Source: Chamaecrista fasciculata
Taxonomy: Eukaryota > Streptophyta > Magnoliopsida > Fabales > Fabaceae
Length of the DNA stretch: 64,000 nt
Assembly (NCBI GenBank): GCA_003254925.1
Contig: QANZ01008445.1
Location: forward strand, 200,530-264,529
Reading direction: 5' to 3'
The position numbers and the translations under genes were made by a program. Under the pieces are notes generated by a model, which was not told the origin of the DNA, searched no databases, and saw only the letters and a program-made list of their open reading frames with translations. Positions 22,745 to 32,931 of this stretch are shown in pieces (the first letter of the stretch is position 1; every line of letters starts with the position of its first letter).

Positions 22745-23500
22745 AAATTTGCATCAATAGAGAGGTACAACTAAGGAACCAATGATGCCTATTGGTTGAA
22801 TTCTAGGTTCAACATATGAGGTAGAAAAAAAAAACCGATTTGCTCAATAGGGAGAGAGAATGTGTGAATATAAATGGAAGATAAATACTCAAACAAAGAT
22901 GACTATTGGTTGAGATTTAGGTGGAGGGATAAAAGGTCAACAGGAAAATGCAAAGGAGGAGTATTCTCCAAAAAAAAAATGGCCTCAATAGATAGGGATA
23001 ATAAGGAACCAAGGATGCCTATTGGTCGCATTTTAGGTTCAGCAAAAGAGTTACAAAAAAAAAATGATTTCCTCAATAGGGAGAGAGAAAATTGGGGATA
23101 AAAATGGAAGAGAAATACTCAAAAAAAGATGACTATTGGTCGAGATTTAGGTGGAGGGATAGAAAGTCAACATGAAAATGCAAAGGAGGATTTCTATTGG
23201 ATGAAGTTAGAAAAATCAATGAGCAAAGTAGACTCAAAAAAAAAAATTGCCTCAATAGATAGGGAGAATAAGGAACCAAGGATGCCTATTGGTTGAATTT
23301 TAGGATCAGCAAATGAGTTACAAAAAAAAACGATTTGCTCTATAGGGTGAGAGAAAAGTGGGGATATAAATGGAAAATAAATACTCAAACAAAGATGACT
23401 ATTGGTTGAGATTTAGGTGGATGGATAGAAAGTCAACAGGAAAATGCAAAAGGAGGAATTCTATTGGATGAAGTTAGAGAAATCAATGAGCAAAGTAGTG
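22745..23500. repeat. Tandem repeat of about 230-270 bp, at least three units
   Basis: Each unit has the phrase AAGGAACCAAGGATGCCTATTGG (22777, 23010 and 23270 areas), then a poly-A tract, CTCAATAGGGAGAGAGAA (22843, 23073 and 23338 areas) and GATGACTATTGGTTGAGATTTAGG. A sub-phrase TTCTATTGGATGAAGTTAGA occurs at about 23192 and 23460. Poly-A runs of variable length inside units account for part of the spacing difference. Confidence 0.85.
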
Positions 23501-24254
23501 ACAAAAAAAAAATTAGAGCCACATGGCAGGTTCTGGTGGAAAGTTATCTGCTTTATATATATATATATAGATTTACCAAACAGCTTTTTTTTATTTTTAT
23601 TTTTTCTGAAAATCTGGTTTTGAAAACAGGTTTGAGAATAGTTTTGAAGGAGTTGTTTCGAAAATACAAAATCAAACAGGCCCAAAATCTCATGATACCA
23701 TCAAAATATAAGAAAACCTATCTTATAATGTTATAATGTTGAATTTACATCAAGTTAACAAATCAATTCTTGAATAATTGAAATACATTATATGACTTCT
23801 GAAATATTTCAATCGTCAACGATTTAGTCCTTAAATTTGAACTAATTTTATACTTTTTGGTACTTTCTTGTTACTATATTTATACTAATTTTTTTTCTTG
23901 GACCCTAAATTTGATACCGACAACAAATCGTTGACAATTACAATAATTCCATAATTAAGTAGTATATTTTGATCATTCCAATTTGTTGACTCAATTGTAG
24001 ATTTTTCTCTATTATTATTTTGATCGATAGGAAAACTCAATATGTTGTCCGTACTCCATTGGATAATAATTTACAACTGAGATTTGCCGAAATCAATTTT
24101 CTCAACTTGAAAAGAAAAGGGTACAGAACAACTACAAGAATAGACAAATCGGCGAAAGATAACGCTAAAATTAGTTATAGAGTATCCATAAGATCAAAAC
24201 AAGAGCTACTAAACCAGTAAACCAACTTATCAAAATACAGAAAAGGCAGAGATT

Positions 24255-24672
24255 GGGGCCTATTTGATTTTATTTTAGAAAAAAAATTTCTGTTTTGAAA
24301 AAAAAAAATAATTGTGTTTGATTTCATTGTTTTCTGGAATAAGTTTTAAAAAATAGAAAACAAATTGTTGCTTTTAAGAACTAAAGATCAATAACAGTAA
24401 AAAGATGTTCTGATCTTTGTTTTCTAAAAAAAAGGCGGAGAACACATTCATTAATAGCAGTTTTGTAATATTGGTTGATCATAAATGGCAATGTTGTAAT
24501 AGGGATTAAATCTAATGCTGTCTCATTTGCCATTCAACTTTACTGTTGGTGATGTCAAAAATAATTCATCAAACAAGGTTTTTTATTTTTTTTTTCACAA
24601 AACCTGTTTTAAAATTTAGTTTAAGAATTGCTTTTAGAAAATTGGTTTGAAAAAAGAAAATCAAACAGGCCC
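24255..24672. mobile_element. Possible hAT-type MITE
   Basis: The left end reads GGGGCCTATTTGATTTT and the right end AAAATCAAACAGGCCC, an imperfect terminal inverted repeat of about 16 bp. GGGCCTGTTTG-like ends are common in plant hAT-type MITEs. I see no 8-bp target duplication, so the limits are uncertain. Confidence 0.5.
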
Positions 24673-26427
24673 TTATATATCTGAATCAGAAATTCTGAAG
24701 TGTGAGATTCAACTGCAGTTGAGATAAACTTTTAGCACCATTCATACCAAGAACTAACTACAATTAAAAAGCCCCAGAAATTGTTTGATCTTTTCGACTA
24801 ATCGCATAAGCAAAGACCGATTAAGCATATCTTGGATTTTAATTTCCGTAAATTTGTTATAAAACTTAAAAGGTTAGAATCACGATAACCTCGAGATTCA
24901 AGCAAATTCAAAAAAATAAATAAATAATGCCACAGCGAGTCTCTAATCGCTCGCTATGCGAAACTTGTTGCAATTCAGGGTAAACTAATTAGAAAGAGTA
25001 AAGGTATATATGGGAAATTGATCAATCAAATTATAATGTCATTTGATTATAATTAGATTAGATTAGATTAGATTATAATCAAATTACTAGATATTAGATT
25101 ATAAATTAAATAAGGTTTGAATGAGATTTTGAAAAAAATGATTTTTATGGTGTGAAATTATTTAAATAGTATGTAATGATTGAATTTTGTATATAGAAGG
25201 GTGTGTAAATTGATATATAGGAGTAAATTTGGAATAAAATATTACTTTTTTTTTTGTAAGAATAAAACATTATTTTTTGATTTTGGTTTTTGTAAATAAT
25301 TTAAATTGTTTGGATAAAAAAATTGAGAAGTAAATTTTTGTTCGGTGAGATTTTTGGCATTGCAATTTGTAATAATCAGATTTTTTTTTAAAACTACAAT
25401 TTGGAGCAATTATTTTGATAGATGATTATTTCACTTGATAACTATACATACTATAATTACAATTAATTGTCTAAATAATTTTCTATGATGACACTTACTT
25501 TTTGGTACTTCATTTTGTATTGGCTAAACGAATCACTCGCTTAAAAAAAATACAAGTTGGTTGGTTCATGTGACGTTAAAATCGTGAACAGATTAGTCCT
25601 CGGGTTAAAATAACAGTCATTGTTCATCTTCTTGTCTCTCTATATTATGACTATAATTATTTAATTTCGTCAAAATAAATTTTAGACAAAAAAAATTTGA
25701 CTTTTGAGCCATTTAATTTTTACTGAGTTAACACATCAGTCTCTAATAGAGAAAACAAAAGTTGAAAAGATATCGAGTTGTTCCAAAATAGTGATGAATC
25801 GTTTTTTAAAATCAAATTTTTAAATGTTTTTGTTAAATTTATTTTTTGAATTTATATAGTTAATTTTTTAAATAAGAGGGATAGAAATTATTTTTAATAT
25901 TAAAAATATAATATTAATCAATATTTAAATAAAAAGTAAATTATTATTATTATTTTATTAAATACTAAAAATAATTAAAACTAAAAAATTAATTGTAATA
26001 ATTAAAAAATATTATTAAAAAGAATTGGTAATAAATAATGTGATTGAAAGAGATTGTTGTAAATGTAATAAATGAAAGACGATATAAATTAACTAAAAGA
26101 AGGATATTTTTCAATTCTCAAGGACATTTGGTTATTGTAATCCTAGACCTATCATCTTATATACTATACTATCTTTCTTAAAAAATACACCCCTACGTTC
26201 GTCCACTCTCATTAAATTAAAATATGTAAAAAAAAAAAAAAAGAACAATACCTCGGCCACGCCCATATACCTGTCCTTCCGCCCATAGTTAAGTTTTGGG
26301 GGTTAAACGCACAAAAGAAACCTTATTTGGATTTTTGACTATTTTAAGTGGTCACGTGAGTCTCAGGTGTCAAGTTTTGTTTTTCAGGATACCAAATTAA
26401 AACCGATCCTAACCAGTATATTTTACC
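24673..26427. other. AT-rich DNA without a recognised gene
   Basis: Very AT-rich, with a short ATTAG repeat (about 25051-25076) and a poly-A run (about 26227-26242). No coding frame of interest. Confidence 0.5.
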
Positions 26428-26432
26428 CTTTC

Positions 26433-27091
26433 TGGTGCGAACCCACAAGGGAAAATCCCACGAACCCACCACCAAGTTGAAATATACAACTCCAAGAAAG
26501 CTAAACAAAGGCCTAGATGATCACATTTGAACCCTTGAACTCGAATGAACAAAGACCTGAAGTGTTGGAAGACGCCACAAGGATGATCAAGCCTTGATAA
26601 GTCTATAAGTTCAATGAAGAACCCTAGAGAGAACACACTCTCACAAGTTGGATAAACCAAACTCACAATATTATAAACTCAAATCTCAAATCTGAATTAC
26701 AAAAGGTCTTAAAGGAGTATTTATACTCTAAGTGAAAAGAAACCCTAATGATGAAAACTTAAAACCCTAATGGACTTTTAAACTTAAGCCCAACTAATTA
26801 AAATAACAAATCTGATTTAAAAGTCATAAAATACTAATGGACTTTAAATGACTTAGCCCAAAATTAATAAAATTCGTACTAAAATAAAACCCAAAATAAA
26901 AACATTTTAAGCCCAAAATATGAACATTTAGGCCCAAATGAGTCTTCATATGTGTAGCCCTTGGTCCAAGCTCTTCAAATTCATGTCTTTGAGTCCAAAT
27001 CAAGTTGTCCAGCTCATCTTTCAGCCCATATTTTTCAAGTGACGTTTTCAGCTTGATTTGTAATGAACCTTTGGCATGGTGTTTCGCATCA
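26433..27091 (-). repeat. 3' LTR of the gypsy element (659 bp)
   Basis: Begins TGGTGCGAACCC and ends TTTCGCATCA on the plus strand. It is closely similar to 31905-32568 with scattered substitutions and small indels. Confidence 0.93.
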
Positions 27092-27109
27092 TCCCCTCTC
27101 TCCTCAAAA
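27092..27109 (-). other. Polypurine tract of the gypsy element
   Basis: The minus strand reads TTTTGAGGAGAGAGGGGA directly before the 3' LTR. A similar purine-rich stretch next to a TTTCGCATCA copy occurs about 75 bp further in (near 27150-27175), as if the PPT-LTR border had been partly duplicated. Confidence 0.7.
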
Positions 27110-27899
27110 GGATTTGACCCCAAATCTTTGCAATATGTCCTTCTCCTTTTATTTCGCATCATTCCCTCTTTCCTCAAGTAGATTTGTCCTCGAATCTTAC
27201 CTGCATCCAAGAGAGATGAATTAGCAACATCATAGTTAGCATAAAAAAAATTCTCACCTTGAAGGCTAATCTTGTAAGCATCGCCTTTATATCTTCTCGG
27301 TCTATCCTTAGTTGAATCAAAGATATGCTTTAACACCCGAGAAAGAATGATACTTCCTCCAACATCCATAGTTACATGTAACCTGAATACAAAATGCATA
27401 AAAATATCAGTCCAAAGATGGTTAGAAAAATACAAAGTTGTATAGAGATCATGTAATTTGAGCATATACATAACATCCATACATCCAACATTTTCAGCAC
27501 AAATCTTTCTGACATTCTTTCGCATGTGTGACAAAAAACAACACTTAGATAACATGTCTAACATATTTACACCAAAATGATCCATTAGACCACCACTATG
27601 TGATGCCCTCACAAGCAACTCTTGCATATAGATTTGAAGAATCCTAATCCTATTTCCATGAAACAGAAAACTATCATGTACACAGAATTTATTAAAAGCA
27701 AAATTTCTACTTACATTAACAATATCAACATCAAAGCTCATGTTAAAATCATCACACCCAATTCTAGATTTAATACAATCAAATAAGCAATTAATAGGTG
27801 TAAGATGAAATTTTCCCTTCAAAGAAATGAATGAGGTCTTGAAACTATTTTCCAAACAATATCCAAATTGTTCTTGGAATTGCTTTGGCTGCCATAGTT
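27092..27899 (-). pseudogene. Gypsy integrase remnant
   Basis: The frame codes MQELLVRASHSGGLMDHFGV followed by MLSKCCFLSHMRKNVRKICAE. This resembles the zinc-binding region of plant gypsy integrases (RExHxGGLMGHFG, FFWPxM, CxxC), but the second cysteine pair is not kept. A piece with LYTTLYFSNHLWTDIFMHFV resembles the start of the catalytic core (WTDISMDF), after which most of the core is missing. DAYKISLQGE, YDVANSSLLD and GSNPFEERGDD resemble the C-terminal part. This is an old, heavily decayed pol end. Confidence 0.75.
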
Positions 27900-27904
27900 C
27901 CTTT

Positions 27905-30191
27905 AGTTGGAAATTATAGAGCGGAGCGTAGTGGAAAAAACAAAAAAACTTAAAATCGCAACTCTATGATTCCCTTTCAGGATCCACTATCTATGTTTAT
28001 ACTAGTAAGGGAAAGAAGTTTACCAAAAACAATTGGTAGCTTTGAATTGCGATTCAGAGAAGTCCACAGCAACGCGTGTCCTTCCTCTGCCGGTGATCCA
28101 CACGAACAGTTTGGCAGACACCCAGGTGCTAGCCTCCAATCTCTTCTTCCCAAGAGATTACGGGAACCCAATCTACGGATCTTAATTGTTCAAGAACAAT
28201 TCTTGAACCCCAAGATAAAGTGGCGCACCAAAAGAGATGAACCAAGAACTACTTTCTTGGCGCCTATCTCTCTTCCCACACACACATGACACCTCAAGCC
28301 CTAAACCTTTTAGGGTTTCTAGTCGAATTCTTTCAAGCCCTAAACTCTTTTAGGGTTAGTCGAATTTTCCTCCCCACTTTAGAATAGGCGACTTTTCTCT
28401 CCTTTTCTTAGGGTTGGCGAGTTGTTGTGTGTCTCATAGGGTTATGAGACTTGTGTGGTGTTTAAATAGAGTCATGTCAGGGAATCACATTCCCTAACTC
28501 ATGAAATTAGGGAATTATAATAAAGAAAAGAGGGATTTCAATTTTGATTATAATATTACACTAATATTATAATTCAAAACTATAAGGCAATTTAAATTTA
28601 AATTTCAAGATCAAATCTTGAAAACTAAATCTTGAATTCCCAATCCCCATTGGTCAAGAGGATTTGAATTCCTAATTAAAATATTACATTAATATCTTAA
28701 TTTGAAATTTAAGATGCAATCTTGAAATCCAAAATGCAAGATCAAATCTTGCCCATTGGATCAAGCCATGCGTCATCCCCTCATATTTATCTAGGAATTA
28801 ATAATTAAAATAACAACCCTAACTCTTAGGAAGTTATAACTAACTTATTAATTTCCCCAACAAATTTAATTAAAATATTACCCTAATATCTTTAATTCAA
28901 ATTCCCTTACAATATTGAATTAAAATATTACCCAAATATCTTTAATTTAAACTTGAATCTTGAAATCAAAATCAAATCTTGAATTCAAATTCAAATCTTG
29001 ATTTAAATTAACAAAAAAATTTTATTAATCAAAATCAAGAAGAGGCGTCACCCTCTTCTTCTTGATATCCAATATTAAAGAATTTAATAAATCAATAATC
29101 CCCTAACTTTTAGGAGACTTATCCAATTTATTATTCCCTAATATTTTAAACAAGAATTCAATTGTAAATAGATTAATCAAATTCACTATTTAACAATTAA
29201 TACATTTAAACTTGTCTAACAAATTTAAATATCATAAACGTAGATATTATTTAAGACAAGACTTCATGTCCTAAGACATTCAACTATGCCTTAAATTGTG
29301 TCACTAAAGTGACTCACGAATTAACCCTAATTCGTGTCCAATATGGTGTCTTGATCCTGCTCGTGTGTGACCCAGCAGGCCTCACGTGAAGTTGGCAGCA
29401 AGCCATCTCTATGACTCACAAGTCGAGAACAGACTCTAGCAAGCCATCACGACTACCCAAAAACACGTGAGTTTATCGCTTTAACGTCAAAACGACTAAA
29501 CCTTAGTACCACCTTGTCTTGATCCCGATTGTCACACGATATTTTGGTCATGGATAAGGCACGGGAAAGTCATCCTTAATCCAAACCATAACTTTCTCGA
29601 TTCCTTGAGTTAGTCCCATTTCCCAGTGTGGCCACACATTCCTTGGACTGACTCATCGAGGGGCCCAGTTAAATATCTCTCAACTTAATGAGGGACAAAA
29701 TTCCTTCTTGGTCAACCACATTCCTCAGCACGGTAAACAACCAAACCTGTACCTAGCTTGTATGGCTACCATGTTACGGGCAACGTTGGACTAGGCCAAA
29801 GTTCGACATCTACAACGCCGGAATAGTTAAGACCTCAGGTCTAAGGGCATCGTGATAGGTGTACAGGAGAGACTAGCTCATGACTAAAACCCATGCAGGA
29901 CTCTCCGGGTCGGTCCAGCAACTTGTAACCCCTTACATCATTGCACCATGACTCTCGTAAAGCATCGTATGCATGTATCTCCATACACCGAAGTCATGCT
30001 GGTCTTAGTTCATTCACATTCCCACATGAATAATCGACCAGGGACAGTTTTTAGAATAATTATCACATAATTAATCAAGGATTGTTATCATAGTAAACAT
30101 GCTAATAATATGATAACGACTCAATTTATCATTAGTCAATCAATATGTTCATACATATAAAATGATTGGCCCTAGGGCACAATCTCCATCA
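27905..30191 (-). mobile_element. Solo LTR of the Copia-linked family inside the gypsy element
   Basis: A 2287-bp LTR in minus orientation is flanked by the 5-bp repeat CCTTT (27900-27904 and 30192-30196). Its right end reads CAATCTCCATCA; its left end is decayed (AGTTGGAAATT instead of TGTTGGGAA). No internal element sequence is present, so it is a solo LTR left by recombination between two LTRs. Removing it rejoins the host gypsy sequence. Confidence 0.93.
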
Positions 30192-31250
30192 CCTTTCTCT
30201 CCCATGAATCAAATATTTCTCCAAACACAAAATCAATATGATCCACAATTTTTTCTTTTGGAAACACATTTCCATGTTCCTGCATCAAAGAAAAATCACC
30301 ACTAAACAAATAATTGTTAGTTTTAGTAAAAACCAAAGATCCCTCTTTCTCATCAAAGCATTTTACCTCATCACTCTGATTTTTACTCTCCAATGGGCCA
30401 TTAATTTTATTTTGCTCTTTTTTTGCCTCTTTTTGCTCATCATTCTTTTCACTCTTTTGAATTTTTTCTAATGAGCTCTCAATATTTCTTTCTTTTTCTC
30501 TCTCATTTTGCAGCTCACTCTCTCTTTTATCTTCCTCTTTTCTTTTCTCACAAACTTCTTTTGAAGATATTGGCTCTTTTACCTCTTTGCTCAACACATC
30601 AAGAGTTTCTCTAACAAATGGAGATTCAACACAATTAGTATCATGAACTTTCTCTAGATGTGAAGAAACCTCCAAAATAGATTTACGACTCTTATATTGA
30701 GATGGAGCAAATCTCCTCCTCATGACCCTTTTCATCTCTTCCCATGTGACAATTGGATCCTCTTTATACCTCATCCGAGAGCTTACCAACTTATCCCACC
30801 AAATTACAGCATGATCAGAAAATGAAAAAGAAGCTATTCTAATTTTCTTGTTTTCAGAATAGTCATGACATGCAAATACCTTCTCAACCTTTTCCTCCTA
30901 CTTTAAATAGACATCAGAATTATATGTGGCTCTAAAAAGTGGTATTTTCATTTTAACACTTCTAAGGTTGTCATCTTTCCTATTTCTCTCTCAAAACCAT
31001 ATTCTCCATGTCTCCTCTCATGCCAAGTATTTCTAACATGTTTTTCTTCTCTATGTATACTTCTTACTCCAAAATCAGATTGTTTAAACATACCTTCCCA
31101 ATGATCTAATTGTTGTGACATTTTATTGAGGATATTCGCAATATTCCACTGATTTCCACCACCACTTGAAGCCTCCTCTACATTAGCAATGAAAAATCTG
31201 CAAGAAAATAGGTTAGTGAAATAAATCTCCTCACTGATGAACACTCGTGT
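30192..31250 (-). pseudogene. Gypsy gag remnant
   Basis: The N-terminal part (about 30950-31200) codes NKMSQQLDHWEGMF. After a frameshift near 30960 comes KMKIPLFRATYNSDVYLK, then a TAG near 30898 in the place of a usual tryptophan. Then follow SFSDHAVIWWDKL and VTWEEMKRVMRRRFAPSQY, the signature of the plant retrotransposon gag domain. A charged Glu/Lys-rich stretch (about 30330-30560) follows, and the frame is cut at the solo LTR. No zinc knuckle is seen. Confidence 0.85.
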
Positions 31251-31882
31251 TTCACTCTATGAAGGCTTTTATCCACTCTAATAATCTCACACATTCTTGC
31301 CTTTTACCACTCTTGGTTCCTCTTAAGCTCTTTAAAGAACTAGGTGACTTTAATCAAAATTATCACAAATTGCAAAGTCAACCAAACACTTAGAGAATTT
31401 TAGAAATTAGGTTAGGGTAATCAAACAATGAATTTTAGAATGGTTTTAGAGAACAATTGTCATATGATAGCAAGAATTTGGAAATAACACATTCAGAATA
31501 ATGGTAATTCCTTCTGTTGTTTTTTTCTTCTTTTTTGTTTTTGTTTTTGTTTATCACTTTTTTTTTCACCCTTTTTCTGTAATAACTTTTTTTTTTCTTT
31601 CACTTTTTTTTTCAGAATTAAAATACCAAGGAATCAACAAAAAATAGAAAAACAAACAAATTTTAACCTAGAATTTTCAAAAAACGCTGATTCTAAAAAT
31701 AGGGTATAACTTTGCATAGAAAACTCCGATTTCGATGATTCCAAAACGAGATAAAATATCACGTTTTGTACTATAAAAATGACCTATTACACGTCGGAAA
31801 ACTCCACCGAAAGTGGCCGAACAGACAAGTTTTTATGAACGTCCAGAAACACGAAATTAAAAAAAAGATATGACCTGAGTTT
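31251..31882 (-). other. Gypsy leader region
   Basis: It lies between the primer site and gag and holds no gene. It is rich in long T runs on the plus strand (31510-31615). Confidence 0.5.
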
Positions 31883-31903
31883 AGGTTGAAGCTCTGATTC
31901 CAA
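31883..31903 (-). other. Primer binding site of the gypsy element
   Basis: Directly inside the 5' LTR the minus strand reads TTTGGAATCAGAGCTTC. This differs by one base from the initiator-Met-tRNA site TGGTATCAGAGC. Confidence 0.75.
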
Positions 31904-31904
31904 A

Positions 31905-32568
31905 TGGTGCGAACCCACAAGGGAAAATTCCACGAACCCACCACCAATTTGAAATATACAACCCCAAGAAAGCTAAACAAAGGCCTAGATGATCACACTA
32001 AAACCCTTAAACTCGAACGAACAAAGACTCAAAGTGTTGGAAGACGCCACAAGGATGATCAAGCCTTTGATAAGTCTATAAGTTCAATGAAAAACCCTAG
32101 AGAGAGCACACTCTCACAAGTTGGATAAACCAAACTCACAATATTATAAACTCAAATCTCAAATCTGAATTAAAAAAAGTCTTAAAGGAATATTTATACT
32201 CTAAGTGAAAAGAAACTCTAATGGTCATGAAAACTCAAAACCCTAATAGACTTTTAAACTTAACCGACTAATTAAAATGACAAATCTGATTCAAAAGCCA
32301 TAAAATACTAATGGTCTTTAAATGACTTAGCCCAAAATTAATAAAATTCGTACTAAAATAAAACCCAAAATAAAAACAACATTTTACGCCCAAAATATGA
32401 ACATTTAGGCCCAAATGAGTCTTCATATGTGTAGCCCTTGGTCCAAGCTCTTCAAATTCATGTTTTTGAGTCCAAATCAAGTTGTCCAGCTCATCTTTCA
32501 GCCCATATTTTTTAAGTGACATTTTCAGCTTGATTTGTAATGAACCTTTGGCATGGTGTTTCGCATCA
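31905..32568 (-). repeat. 5' LTR of the gypsy element (664 bp)
   Basis: Same termini as 26433-27091, with small differences. Its outer end abuts the target duplication CTTTC and lies only about 360 bp from the DnaJ stop codon. Confidence 0.93.
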
Positions 32569-32573
32569 CTTTC

Positions 32574-32931
32574 GTTTTTCACTCCTGCGTATCACTACTG
32601 GTAATATCTCACCCAGTTACTATCCCTCATTAATGGAAAGTCTCAACTGAGGGCTGTGACAAGTTTTAATAAATTAGCTATTCGCAGCTATCTTTGCAAT
32701 ATGTACCTATAATTAAATTCCTATGTTAGGATCATCAAAGCACCACTTTGCACCAAAAAGCATTTAATCCATTGTATTCAACAATATATTACTGCAGAAA
32801 TCCTACTAAAACTGTAAATTACTATCATCACCAAGAAAGACCTAGGAAAAAGATGCACCAATATTGGCAACATGGAAATAGGAAACAACCACAAAATATT
32901 CTAAAGATATAATAACCAATAACAAATTCCA
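32574..32931 (-). other. 3' flank of the DnaJ gene
   Basis: This presumably holds the DnaJ 3' untranslated region. I see no clear AATAAA signal on the minus strand. The gypsy element ends at its left side. Confidence 0.5.

Larger units (their letters stand above)
26433..32568 (-). mobile_element. Internally deleted Ty3/gypsy element, interrupted by a solo LTR
   Basis: LTRs at 26433-27091 and 31905-32568 share the termini TGGTGCGAACCCACAAGGG and TGGTGTTTCGCATCA. The target duplication is CTTTC (26428-26432 and 32569-32573). The minus strand carries gag remnants next to the 5' LTR and integrase remnants next to the 3' LTR. Protease, reverse transcriptase and RNase H are gone. The solo LTR at 27905-30191 sits near the deletion joint. 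Without it the internal region is only about 2.5 kb. Confidence 0.92.

Noticed and set aside
23560..23685. A second hAT-type MITE ending AAATCAAACAGGCCC
   Set aside because: Only the right end resembles the element at 24255-24672; the left end (ACCAAACAGC) and a duplication are not convincing.
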